Assembly: GCA_030295235.1 (NCBI GenBank) | Contig: AP026140.1 | Coordinates: 620,001-684,000 of the forward strand | Source of the DNA: Fistulifera solaris | Lineage: Eukaryota > Bacillariophyta > Bacillariophyceae > Naviculales > Stauroneidaceae | DNA length: 64,000 bases | Direction of reading: 5' to 3' | Part shown: positions 41,262-52,360 of the stretch, one piece after another | How positions within the stretch are numbered: the stretch's first letter is position 1 | Layout of the letters: each line of letters starts with the position of its first letter | Made by a program: the position numbers and the translations under genes | Notes under the pieces: generated by a model | Told to the model about the DNA's origin: nothing | The model's input: the letters and a program-made list of their open reading frames with translations, nothing else | Database searches by the model: none

Positions 41262-42831
41262 ATGTTCGCTCTTGTGCATATCTTGTCTATTCTTTCCTTC
41301 GGTCTGGTATGTGCCAGCCAGGGAAATGATGACCCGGTGGTGGTGGGCCTTACTTTCCTTGCGGAGTCTACTGACCCATCCGAAGGAAGCACTCCCTGGG
41401 CACTGACAAGCCATGGTATTGCTGAAAAGCTCTTCACCGTAGACAAGAACGGCAACATAGTTGGCCAGTTGGCAACATCTGTTGCCAAGGTCAGCGACTT
41501 TGTCTGGGATGTCACCATTCAACCCGATAGCAAGTTTTCTGATGGTACGCCAGTCTCAAGCGAGGCCGTAGCCTTTTCATTGATGGAACAAAATAACAAG
41601 AATCCTAGCGCACAGTCATCATTGGGAAACATGACAGTGGTAGCTTTGGATGATACGACTGTGAGGATCGAGTCGGAACGCCAAACTCACATGATGGATG
41701 CTGTACTTGCGGAGTGGGCATTTGTTATCTATTCCAAAGCCTCGGACGGAAACTTTGTATTCACTGGGCCGTTTGCCATTGCAGTTTTCGAAGCGGAACA
41801 AATTCACTTAGTACCCAACGAGTACTATTTGGGTGCAACAGTGCGCTCCAGTGTTTTGATTAAGAAGTTTGAAGATGGGCATGATTTGGCGACGGCTTTC
41901 AAAGATGACAAGGTTGACATCGCATTTCAGCTACCCATTGACACGCTTCCGGATTTGAGAAAGGAGAAGGGTGCCCGTATCAAGTCGTTTGAAGTGGGTT
42001 ACCACTACATGATGTTTTACAACATGGAGACATTGGAAGATGTTCGCATACGGAAGGCCATTGATCTAGCTATTGATCGCAATACAGTGTCCCAGGCTCT
42101 TGCTGGAGGCAAAGGCACTCGCAGCCTCTTCCCCGATAATTCGCCGTTCTTCTCGGATGACTCGGAAGCGGGTGGCGACCCCGATGCGGCATCCAAATTG
42201 CTCGAAGAAGCGGGATGGGCACTGAATACGAGTGGCAAGCGCGCCAAGGACGGCAAGGAGCTAACCGTCCAACTTGTAGCATATCCTCATCGTCCAGGAC
42301 TCCTGATTTCACAAAAGGTGATTGCAGAAACTTTGACCGCTTTAGGTATATCGGTCACCACCATCGTCACCGGTCAGGATTGGTCCGAGACGGAGCAGGT
42401 TATCAACGACAGAAGTTTCGATTTGCTCATGTGGGCCCAACACACGTTGCCCGCCGGCGACCCCTTGTGGTTCCTCACTACCTTCTTTCGCAGCGACGGG
42501 AGTAACAACCACGCGCACATCAACTCGACTACTATAGACCTCTACGTGGACATGCTCTCTCGTAGCGAAGGACACGACGAACGTGTGATGTTGAGCCAAA
42601 CAATTCAAGATTTTATCCTCGAGGCAGTACCGGTAAGCAACCTCGTGACGCCTTTTTTGGCATGTGGGGCTGAGTGAACGCGCAGCTGATTACGAGCCTT
42701 GGGGTTCTGATTACTACGTGATCCGGTCCGATTTGTCAGTCGCACCTGGAGAAGTTTCTGGTGGCCAGAGAAGTGCCGCGGCTCAAGGGTTGTTGATAAT
42801 CTGTGCCACTTTCATGGTTGTAATGCTGTAA
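41262..42831 (+). CDS. Secreted bacterial-type solute-binding protein (SBP_bac_5), GPI-type tail
   Basis: Signal peptide FALVHILSILSFGLVCA, then the oligopeptide/nickel-binding fold of ABC importers: TPWALTSHGIAEKLFTVDKNGNIVGQLATS, WDVTIQPDSKFSDGTPVSSEAVAFS, DVRIRKAIDLAIDRNTVSQAL, AASKLLEEAGW, and FDLLMWAQHTLPAGDP near the end. In bacteria such proteins deliver peptides, nickel or opines to a membrane permease; no permease is seen here. The frame closes at 42677, but removing one T from the run at 42653-42658 continues PFWHVGLSERAADYEPWGSD, then a Gly/Ser spacer and a hydrophobic end (GLLIICATFMVVML) stopping at 42831. That end looks like a GPI signal. Likely acquired from bacteria and now a cell-surface binding protein. 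Confidence 0.83.
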
Positions 42832-43426
42832 ACTGTCAATATGCAGGTGTCTTTTGCGTTCTAGCCTATAGACCGTAGCCTCATCTTTCCCTTGTATTAG
42901 AAAAAATTGTGTCCGTCATCCACATCTGTTCCTCCGACGAAGCTTAGCCTCGAATCAAAATCGTGTAGGACTGATTCGGATCTCATTTCCTTGCTAAAAA
43001 AGAAATTAAGAGTTTCTGTTTCCGCTTTTTAAATCATTCTCGTGCAGAATCACCGTTCACGCTGACGCGCACACTCAATCGAATGCCTCCGGAACACAAG
43101 GTCGCCGTATGTCGTCGGCAGCAAAATCAGTTCCTGTAGTTGGCTATTGCCAGCCATTCCTGTAACTGAAAGAAACAGAAGCGAAAGGATAATACGGTTG
43201 CGTTTTCATAAATAATGCGTGATGCTGTGAATAAAATAAAACTTTTCGAAGCAATATGCGACCGATGTGCAGACGCTCCAAAAATCGCGTCCCATTTTTT
43301 TTGGAAAAGTGTGCGCGTGTCATCATCGTCAAAACACACCATAGTTGATGCCATTATTAATACTCCGTAATTAAGAAAAGTGTTCCAATAAAGATAGTTA
43401 AAGCGATCTACACTGATTGGGGTAGC
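42832..43426. other. Intergenic
   Basis: About 600 bp, no conserved gene on either strand. Promoter of the following TPR-methyltransferase gene. Confidence 0.5.
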
Positions 43427-44922
43427 ATGATACTGAAAATCGTTTCATTACTGATATTTAGTCTCCTACAATTTGCGGTCGATGGATCCCAACTGGATGA
43501 TATCCTCATCCAAGGAAACGATGCCTTGGTGGAAGATAATACTCAACAAGCTATTTTCCTGTATCGCAAAGGAATCGAGGAAATGAAACGGCAAAAGGAA
43601 GTTTCTTTGCTGACAACCATCAGTTTGTATACGAATCTTGCAACTGCACTGTCTTCCGAGGGCGACAATGAGGCGGCAGCGCTGTCGTACCAGCAAGCTT
43701 TGACCGCTTACGAAGACCAAATTGATTTCGTCTCGGACATGGAAACAAAGGAAGAAGCCAAAGAAATCGCTTCTCAATCATCTTTTTTCTTAGGTATGGT
43801 CTACCAGGATCTAAGTCGGCCAAAAGAAGCCATCGAAGCTTACGCTCTCACTCATGATGAGTTCGATTCCAACCATTGGGCATCCTACGCCAACAAGGGG
43901 TCGGTATTCCATGACAACTTCTCTAACCATGAAAAAGCTCTCGAAGCTTACAATCAAGCGTACACACTTCTGGTGGGAGGGCACGCCACGGAGCCACCGG
44001 CCGAACCTCGTTATATTCTCTCACAACTCCAATATCGCATCGGATTGTGTTTGTCGGCGCGAGAGGATCGTCGCTGTGCTTTGCAGAATGAGGATGGCAC
44101 TACCGAAGTCGTGGACTGTCAAGAACAAGCCGCTCACGCCTTTAGCGTAGCATTGCAATACGATCCTACCAATGTGTCGGCGCAACATATGCTCGCGAGT
44201 CTCACGGCCGACGCGACCATGAAGCGAGCATCCAATGCGTACGTGCAATCACTGTTTGATGGTTACGCCGTCAATTTTGAGCACTCTCTGGTCAAAGATT
44301 TGGGATATACTGGATACGAGCGCTTGAGAAAAGGATTTGACCGAGCCATGGTAAACCTCGGAGAAACAAAGCCCATGTCACTAGTTATCGACGCGGGATG
44401 CGGCACTGGGTTAGTGGGAGAGCAGTTTCGGAACATCAGCACGGTATTGGTGGGAGTGGACTTGAGTGCAGCAATTTTGGAGCAGGCTCAACAGAAGCGA
44501 CCTGGTCTTTACGACGATACTCGAGTTGGGGATGTCATGGCCACCTTCGACGAATTTGCTAATCAGATCTCGCTGATTATTGCTGGAGACTCTTACATCT
44601 ATTTCGGTGACTTACTTCCACTGTTTGAAGCCATGGAAAGGGGTTGAAACCTGGAGGATATGCTGCTTTTACGTTAGAAAATGTTCCAGCAGAAAACGAA
44701 GAAATACTGGCTGAAACAAAACCGGACTGGAGATGGCAGCTGACCCCCAGTGGGCGCTTTGCCCACCGAAAGGCCTACGTTATGAACGCGAGCCAAGAAA
44801 CGAATTTAAAAATAATACACTACGAGCAGATGGATGGCTTCCGTTTCGAGAAAGGAATCGGCGTCCGTGGGCATATATTCGTCCTCCAGAAACCTCATAA
44901 AGGGACGGGCGATGAGTTATAA
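43427..44922 (+). CDS. Secretory TPR-methyltransferase
   Basis: Signal peptide (ILKIVSLLIFSLLQFAVDG). Residues about 25-250 are TPR helices (YTNLATALSSEGDNEAAALSYQQAL, FFLGMVYQDLSRPKEAIEAY, HEKALEAYNQAYTLL). A class I SAM methyltransferase follows, with LVIDAGCGTGLVGEQF (motif I) and VLVGVDLSAAILEQA. The pair recalls the bacterial predicted TPR-repeat methyltransferases. The frame closes at 44647 in the run of four G at 44640-44643; one missing G restores LFEAMERG-LKPGGYAAFTLENV, the family's post-motif III, and the protein ends at 44922 (RGHIFVLQKP). The substrate is unknown. Location in the secretory pathway is unusual for this family. Confidence 0.83.
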
Positions 44923-45126
44923 ACGCATCATACAAATAGTCAAGGCTTAAGCTAGGAATTTTTTGATGTTTGAATTAAGGAACGAATCAAATAATCAATT
45001 GTGGTAACATTACAGGGAAATTACCAAGCAGGCGCACTCCGCCGTTTAGACTGGAACGGTAAACAAGATATTTCGCATGATGAATCATCCTGCAGCGGGA
45101 ATACTTTTCTTAGGTACGACTTGCCC

Positions 45127-46636
45127 TCAATCCTCGTTCCGATCAGTTTCCGAAACCTCACTGACATAGTTGTTTTCGGTTTCAGAGTAGTTGATTGATT
45201 CACCTGTTTGAACCGAATCAATATGGGTGCCAGCCAATTCAGAGGTGACGCTTTCCGTCACGTCTGTCATAGAGTCTCCCTTTTTCCATTCAACTTTTCA
45301 GTGGTCTTTTCTGCCTCGTCGTGTCCATTCAGCGGTTCATTATCGTCTGTATCGGCTCTGGTCTTCTTCTTTTTCTTTTTATCCTTATTTTCTTGTTCGT
45401 CTTCCACCTCGAGTGGTCGATTCCACGGCGCATCTGCCCCAAACTCTACTGACTCGGAATCGTCGTCTTCGCCGGCCATCACTTCCTCTTCTTCGTGCCC
45501 GTCATCAGTCAAGTGCGAACTGACAGAAACATCATCCTTTGCTTCAATGTAGATCTCTGGTGCTCCAGCAGGCAAGCTGTCGTCGGCGTCTTCGGCAACT
45601 GCGGCTTGGATTGCTGCAGCCAGTAGTTTTCCTTCTTCCTTTGTAAGGCGTACACTGTCCTGAATAGGCAATCCGCGAAGAGCATTAAGCATGGCAGAAG
45701 GACCCGGAACGGCCTCAAGCTCTTGGAACGGAGTTAGATCGACGTCTCCGAAATCAACACCTTCGAATTCGTCTGACTCTCTGAGTCTACGGATCAGGGC
45801 ATCCTGCTTAGACAGAGTGTCTTGGTAGAGGATTCTCATGCTACTAGCCGTTGCGTCCAGTGTCATGAAATGCATTTCGCAAAATGCCTTTTTATCCGAA
45901 AGCCATGATTTACAGCGTTGTAGATATTTCTTGATTTCTCGGCTACCCTTGTGAAGTTTTGCTTTTTGTTTTTCTATCGCAAGCATCTGGTGCATATTCC
46001 TACATAGTTGTGCTTCCAAAGCTACTTCCTCTTTCGACCCAACCTTCTTCCACTTTTTACTGGCTTTCATCATAGCCTTAGCGTATTCTTGAACATTGAA
46101 TCCGGTATGAGTCAGTAGTTTCGTATTCTTTACTATCTTCTCTTGAGTTGCGAGTAGCATCTTTTCCTCCCGTGCTCTTTTGAAGCAGTGACGAGTCTCA
46201 ACACGATTTCCTTGCAAGCGATGGGCTTTCAGAGCCTTCCGGCATATTTTCATTTTCTTTCGGATTTCGATGATCTCTTTATCTCTTTTGATCGCTTCAG
46301 CGTAGTATTGCTTTTCAGCTTCCCATTTTTTATCGGCGGCAAACTTGGCGGCGTCTTCAGCCTTTGAAGAAAACCAGTGGTAAGCAGCTTCCTTTTGGCC
46401 TCCCATTCCTTTGCCGCTTGCTCTTCTTTCTTCTTTTGGACTTTCCGCTCAGCCTCTTCGACAATCTTTGCCTGTTCATTCTTCTCACCAAGGAGCTTAC
46501 GCAGTTCAGCGGGGGAGAGGTTCGGATGTTTTGCAGCGGCCATAGCCATCTCTAAAGCCAAGCGGACTTCCTCATCGTCTTCGTTTACTTCCTGCACATT
46601 GACGCTAGAAACGTCTTCCGCCTCCGCTTCAGCCAT
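45127..46636 (-). CDS. Long charged coiled-coil protein, unknown function
   Basis: ATG at 46636 (MAEAEAEDVSSVNVQEVNEDDEE). The N-terminal third is a charged coiled coil (EEAERKVQKKKEEQAAKEWEAK). A missing base in the run at 46393-46396 shifts the frame there; it resumes as EAAYHWFSSKAEDAAKFAADKKWEAEKQYY. The middle is a helical bundle of basic helices with conserved-looking Trp, Cys and His (RNMHQMLAIEKQKAKLH, CKSWLSDKKAFCEMHFMTLD). The tail is acidic with a KKKKKK patch, possibly a nuclear signal. The frame as given stops at 45267. A missing base at the run 45278-45280 would extend it through a Ser/Thr/Glu-rich tail to 45127, which I include with less confidence. I do not recognise the family. 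Confidence 0.65.
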
Positions 46637-47519
46637 TTTCAGTCTTTACTTTTTCTTGCCAAGAATAAAATGATTCTTCGTCTCGATTCACCTCGGCAGC
46701 TGTAACGCAATTACGTACGTCTAGTGTATCCCAAGCGTTGTATATTACTCCGTTTTTGTTTTGCTTTTGTTGTCGTTGCTGTTGGTTATCCGTCGTCCTT
46801 CGGGTGCAATAAAATGGGAAATGACTCTCGCAAATGACCAATGACCGCACATAAAGACCCCTCTATAGAGCGGTTTCATTTTGCTAAGTATAAAACAAGC
46901 TTGGTACTACATACTAAAGTCTGAAGTCTGAAGAGAGGAAAGTGGTCAACGTTCCACGATAAGTTCCACCACTTTGGTCGTGACTCATGATGATTCATGA
47001 TGACGTCAATAACTCTGATGTTATATTTTGAGTCCTATCCACATACTTGAGTCAAATTTACTAGAGGCACCAAGGAGTTAGAGCTAGAGCTTTTAATGAG
47101 TAGCTGTCAACTCCATCTCCGTTATCAGTAAGCACATTTTTCAAACTTGTCAGCGCGCATAACATACCGAAAATTGTAGTGGTAAAGAAGCCTAATTACA
47201 CGATACCCTGATTGTCCGTAGAATAACGCTGGCCAACATGGTGGCCTATTTTGATCTAATCGATTACTTATCTGGTAGGTAACATAAACGGCAACAATAG
47301 TTGCTAGAACTTTCATAAAGGGTAGAAGAAGACGCCGCTTATAGGAAAACGTTGCCAATCAATAGTTAATACTTTCTTGAAAATGAACTAGACAGTTACT
47401 ATTTACGCTATGCTACATCGTCAAAGCAGCGGCTCCTCTGTTTCCAAAGGATCCTTATGCCTTCAAGCACCAAGCGGCGGTGTCCCAAGATTTCTCTATC
47501 CAGCGACGTAAAAGCAAGA
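46637..47519. promoter_or_regulatory. Upstream region of the coiled-coil gene with a CRE palindrome
   Basis: About 0.9 kb. TGACGTCA lies at 47001-47008, next to repeated ATGATTCATGATG words (about 46985-47000). A small minus-strand frame at 47125-47358 has no supporting feature. Otherwise nothing. Confidence 0.4.
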
Positions 47520-48277
47520 TTACGCAGTTGCCGCCCCCTCAATGATTGCAGTCAGCTTGTTGGCGATCTCATACCGAGAGTATTCATTAGGATCAAGCGA
47601 GAAGCAACGAATAATACCTTTCGATCCCACGTCCTGAATAAAACAAAGAGAAGGTTAGCTAATACCCGGCAAGCGAAGTCACTGAATCATCGTGTACTTA
47701 CAACTTCTCCAGCAAGTATTCCTTCTTCTGCATAGTCCCATTTAATGCCTGAACAGAGTGCATACAAGGAAATTTGATGACGCAATCTTGTGACTTCCAT
47801 GAGCTGCCTCTCTTTGAGTTGTTCCACGCCATCCATGTCTTCTAAAGCCTCCACTTTGAAGCGTTCGGTTTGTTGTCGAAGGTCGTGAAATGTGTCGTTG
47901 CATTCCTGTATTTGTTGGCTCAACATGTTTTGTTCAATCTTGTACTTATTTAGAAGCGCTGTCAGCTGCTTCAAATGCTGCGATTCTTGTTTGCACGTTT
48001 CGGTAGCCTCCTCGACTTGTTTCATGAGGCGGGCGCACTCTTCATCAGCCTTATTGGCAGCCTTCTTCGCTTCATTGTCAAAGGTTACAGCATAGCCAGA
48101 AAGCATTGTTATTGTTGAGAGAATAGGGTCTTCCTGTGAAAGATGGTTGCGCGCGATCGCCAAGCGTTTGAGACAATCATTCCATGAGGTCTCCTCGAGT
48201 TGAGGCTCCACGGAAGAAACTGCGACCGACAGAGAACGATCTCTTTCGTCGATCTCGTTTACTTTGCGTTTATTCAT
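47520..48277 (-). CDS. SPC24: Kinetochore protein Spc24 (NDC80 complex)
   Basis: Two exons. Exon 1 (48277, or 48316 if the upstream ATG is used, to 47702) encodes an N-terminal region and a long coiled coil (EEATETCKQESQHLKQLTALL, QQIQECNDTFHDLRQQTERF). The intron 47634-47701 (68 bp, GTAAGT...TTTATTCAG, phase 0) precedes exon 2 (47633-47520). Across the junction the protein reads ISLYALCSGIKWDYAEEGIL, AGEV, then DVGSKGIIRCFSLDPNEYSR and YEIANKLTAIIEG. This matches the small RWD-like globular domain of Spc24 (plant homologs: ISKIKWDFE... then a phenylalanine-rich strand and a helix). It would dimerise with Spc25 and tie Ndc80-Nuf2 to the inner kinetochore. Kinetochore proteins diverge fast, so the call rests on pattern rather than long identity. 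Confidence 0.72.
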
Positions 48278-48657
48278 ATTTTTTGAAAAGCAATGAATAG
48301 AAGGCAGCGAATGCAATGCTGAAATTCTGCGACTTGACTTGTAGGTCGTCGTTTCACTTCATTGATGTTTTTGTGTTCTGCCGAAGGTTGCTCGCCGAAC
48401 GTTAGGCCATGCTCGCTCTTGACACTCCTAAGTAAATAGGAAAATTTAAAAGTATGTACGTCTCCAACGGAATTTTATATTCAACGGACATCAATTTTAC
48501 ATAGCGTATGGTTTATGTAGCCTACAGAGTACGGACGTCCGGTCCTATAATTCAACCCGGTCCGTCTGTCATCGTCGGCCCACTTCCGCCTTCCGCAACG
48601 CCGGACGCGAATGACATTTACATCTTTACTGGTATGATTGCGTGATGAGAAGGCACC
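48278..48657. promoter_or_regulatory. Divergent upstream region Spc24 / THOC1
   Basis: 380 bp separating two head-to-head starts. No specific element recognised. Confidence 0.4.
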
Positions 48658-51349
48658 ATGGCAATCGTTGTCGACCAGAACATCAAAATGCCCTCAAGCA
48701 CGCATAATCCTTTTGAGGAAATTTACCTCGAGAATGCCGGCGAGCTGGTGAAGCCAATCACAAAGCAGCTTCTAGAAGGAGACGGCGATCCAGCAGCTCG
48801 TGCCGATCGATTTGAAATCCAATTGCGAAGAGCTCTTTTCGAGAAAGTTTATCCGGTTTTAGCTTCAGCTGACCCTCTCGTCCAAGTCTCAGCATTGAGT
48901 GAGCTAGGGGATCTATGGGTTTCTATAGTTGGGATATGCCTTCATTTAGCTTATTATTCGGAAAGTGCAACTGAAAATAATGAAGCAATACGGAATGAGA
49001 GGCACCGTTACCCCGACCTAGTTCGAAGACAGCTACCGATTCTTCTTCTTGAAGACATAAACGAAATGTTGCCCACTGATCTTAGCGTCAAATTTTGGGA
49101 ACAATACGTAGAGCCGTCTTATGACATGATTTTCAGTGACATGATGTGGTCGACTAACAATCATGCTTGCTGGTTAGCGCTTGTTAAAGTGACGGTAAAA
49201 TTGTTGAGTAATGATCTTCCCAAGCAACATGCCGCTCGACTGATGCAGATGGTTGCTCGAGTTTACCCTCTTTCTGAAAAATCGGGGGTGAAAGTTTGGG
49301 GCAGTGTAAATACGGAAAACGTGACAGAAATGGAATCTGCCACATTCTTTGAAACACAGCAGGCCGATCTTGTTGTAACTGACAAAAATGAACATGCTTT
49401 AGGCGACGACGATGGAGCAATTACTGACTATAGTTTCTATGAATCATTCTGGAAACTGCAACAAGATTTTCACAACCCGAATGCTATTGCCGTGGCGGAC
49501 TTTTTTAAAACGTCTTCAAACTTTCTTCTCTGCTCTGGAAAGTCATAAGCCTGACATTCTTGTTGATAAGGGCGAGACATCACGGATCACGCGGAAATAT
49601 TTGACAAGCAGTCGATTGCTTGTTACGCAACTTCGGGATATTGATTTTCGCTTGCACGTGTTGACACAGTTCTTGATCACGGCGCATCATTTGACCAGCC
49701 AAGTTGACAGCTTGACTTCTCGTTTGTCGGAACACATAATCAAAGCCAAGCATCTTATGAAAAATATGGGGACACGAGCAGCTTATCATTTAAAAATTGT
49801 CGAGTCTCTCCTAGAGACATTGGAACCGCAGTGGCGACGATGGAAACAAAATAAATGTAAACCTGATCTCGATGTCCCGAGACAAAATACTACTGGGCAG
49901 AAAAGAAAGCAAATCAGTCAAGTCACGCTGGACGAAAGTGTTGATTTAACTATCTTCAAAAGCCATTCTCATTACTCGGTCGCAGAAGTGCAGAAGGATT
50001 TACCATATCTCGCGAGGAAAATGCGAAGTGTTGTGCCTTCGGTCGAAAATCATTTGGAAGACTACGTGGAAGCGCTCGACCCTGATTCAGGCATAGAAGC
50101 CGAATACCATCCCAAAAATGAAAGTTTATTTAGCTGGCGGGCGCTTCGACTTCTTTCAGATCAGCACGTTGGACGACAATTTGGGAAAATTGGTCCCAAT
50201 GGTGACTTTGAAGTGGCCGTCCGCGATATCTATAAGGAAGAAAAGAATGTTGAAATCCCAGGTAAAGCTCCAGTGTACGATGAAATAGATTTAGACGAAA
50301 TGTGCAACGACAATGATCTTCCTCAAGGACATGATTCGGCAGAACAAAACGAAGATGGCCAAAGCGATGACAACAATGACTGGGACCAAGACGTGCAAGA
50401 CGAATCTATGTTGCAAGAAGCTGTGGATGCATCAAATAAAGATTCCGAAAACAATATTGATGATGATGTAGCTGGAACTGGTAACGATGACGGCGTTGAA
50501 GATCTCGCGTTATCTGACGCCGGAGAGAACGCTAATGAGATTGCTGAAGCAGGTTCTATGGAGGTGGACGAAGCTAATCACCATGAAGAAGACGAGGTGG
50601 CGATTGAAGGTATACCTCTTCGCAGCAATGGATTTTCTGAGAATGGAACGGCGGATCAGGTCAATAGGGAATCAGTTGTAAGCGATGGCAATCAAAATGA
50701 AACTCTTAGGGCAGCGAACAAGATTGATTCTGAGGGCGCACAGGGTGCAATTGAAGGATTGACATCATTAAACGTGAACGAAGCTGAGAAGAAACGCGAA
50801 GTAGCAGCAGCTCGTTCAACCAACGACGAGAGTAGACGATCGCCACCACGAAGCCAAGTAGGATTGGATAATCAAAGAAACAGACAATCTCCACCAAGGG
50901 GATCAGATAACCGCGAAAATCGACGATCGCCACCAAGGGGACACACTGGACCAGACAATCGCGATAACAGGCGATCGCCGCCAAAAGATGACCGTAGAGA
51001 GCGTCGTTTTGACGGAGGGCGGCGTGGTGACGGATCACAAGTTGAGTCTAGACCCGGGAGACGGGGAGACGGCTTCGATAGCAGGCGTGGACCGACCGAA
51101 GACGCGAAGGATTCGCGAGGACGCGGAAATCAAGCATCTAACCGAGGTAGCACTAGGGACCACGATCGAGGACGAGACACCGATAGACGTGGCGGGCACG
51201 AGCGACCACGAAATAGTGACGCTGACAGAGGACGCGCCGGAGTTTCAGGCCGTGGCGATGATACAACTCGTGGTCCTCCTCAAGCACGTGAAAGACGTGG
51301 CGAAGGAGACTGGAAGAACGACCTACGTAGGGGTGGTAGGCGACGCTGA
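48658..51349 (+). CDS. THOC1: THO complex subunit 1 (Hpr1/THOC1) with RGG/RSPPR tail
   Basis: Core subunit of THO, which couples transcription to mRNA packaging and export. The N-terminal helical domain reads FEIQLRRALFEKVYP, YPDLVRRQLPILLLEDINEM; the best landmark is LARLFPLSEKSG-like VARVYPLSEKSGVKVWGSVN followed by YSFYESFWKLQQDFHNP, as in animal THOC1 (LARLFPLSEKSGLN... FWSLQDYFRNP). An extra base at 49490-49491 breaks the frame; it resumes WRTFLKRLQTFFSALESHKP, again family sequence. An EVQKDLPYLARKM region follows, then a long acidic stretch (about 50300-50600) and a C-terminal tail of RRSPPRG repeats, then RGG/GRRGDG/RGRG clusters, ending at 51349. The RNA-binding-like tail is not a feature of animal THOC1, which ends in a death domain. 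Confidence 0.87.
50830..50990 (+). repeat. Imperfect repeat encoding RRSPPRG units
   Basis: Four imperfect units of 45-60 bp, each with a CGATCGCCACCA-like core, encode RRSPPRSQ, RQSPPRGS, RRSPPRGH and RRSPPKDD in the THOC1 tail. The DNR/ENR spacers also repeat. Confidence 0.7.
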
Positions 51350-51886
51350 ACAATTGTTACAATAGGGGCAGTTAGGTAACGGAAGTTCCTGTTGAGTTCG
51401 GTCAACAGATAGCTTTGCGGTAACCACATAAAAGTTGGACATTATCCAATATAACAATATTATCTTTGCTTATTTGCTTACTATCACATGCAAGGTGGTT
51501 GCAAATTAGGGGGCACACGTCAAGACATCCAAATCTCTCCGAGATAACTAACCTAATAATAGGACGATACAAATTATCCGATGCTTTGCTCCCACAGGGC
51601 TAGATGCCCTCTTTCAATCCAGAAAGGCAGTATAAGATAACCAGTCAAGCGCTTCATGGAGACCAGGGCTGCGCTAGAAAAAGTCAATTGGCCGCATAGC
51701 GTTTTTTAAAAAATGTGGCAAGCGACGAGGGGGCCAGGGAGACGCCCCCAAGCGATGCAATATGTGCGCTTACAAGAAGTATTTTTGTCCTACCAAGCTA
51801 CGTTATTAATATTGGTGTACCATCAGACGCCATGGGAATTATAGAGAATCTAATTTTATGCATTTCTACGGAAAGAGAAACTAACT
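51350..51886. other. Intergenic
   Basis: About 540 bp between convergent genes. No RNA gene or repeat recognised. Confidence 0.5.
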
Positions 51887-52360
51887 CTAAAGTTCAAGTT
51901 CGAAAATACCGTCTTCTCGACCAGGATCGTCCAGTTTCGCTTGTTTCGGCACAATCCATTCCGACGAATTGTAGGTTTGGTACAGTTGGTCCTCGGAGCC
52001 GTTACGAATACCAATCACATGTGCAAGGCACATGTCATTTTCTCGCCGCAGACGCGAATCTTGAATATTATGATGGGCAATCCGATCAACGATTCGGCGA
52101 AACATGACATATTCTCGAAGATCAGCCAGCGCTTCATCTTCACGAAGCTTCATATCCTTTTCTTTGATTCTTGGGGAAGTGTTATGGATGGGTATGCTCC
52201 GTGATCGAGGTTCGGTTAAGCGACGTTCCCGCTTACTCATAATATGGGGAAATGTATGCTGGGAATTTTCCAACGATGTTTGCGGACCCTGATTACTTTG
52301 AAAGCAAGGCTGCATCATGGCAAGTTGCAAAGTTATTTGCTGTTGCGGTGCGCTTTTCAT
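51887..52360 (-). CDS. Hypothetical basic protein
   Basis: 157 residues, ATG at 52360 (MKSAPQQQITLQLAMM). Gln/Ser-rich N terminus, then a helical charged part (RIKEKDMKLREDEALADLREYVMFRRIVDRIAHH) and a C-terminal acidic stretch. No signal peptide, membrane segment or recognised domain. The helix around ALADLREYVMFRRI has a regular amphipathic pattern, supporting a real protein. An antisense frame (51715-52107) is weaker in this respect. Confidence 0.5.
   Translation of the reverse strand: MKSAPQQQITLQLAMMQPCFQSNQGPQTSLENSQHTFPHIMSKRERRLTEPRSRSIPIHNTSPRIKEKDMKLREDEALADLREYVMFRRIVDRIAHHNIQDSRLRRENDMCLAHVIGIRNGSEDQLYQTYNSSEWIVPKQAKLDDPGREDGIFELEL

Noticed and set aside
43127-43354. 75-residue open frame on the minus strand
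   Set aside because: AT-rich spacer, no feature, and no conserved-looking segment.
47125-47358. 77-residue open frame with a hydrophobic stretch on the minus strand
   Set aside because: A single weak hydrophobic segment in AT-rich sequence is expected by chance; no other support.
51715-52107. 130-residue open frame on the plus strand
   Set aside because: Overlaps a better minus-strand gene, lacks a convincing start and has no recognisable feature.
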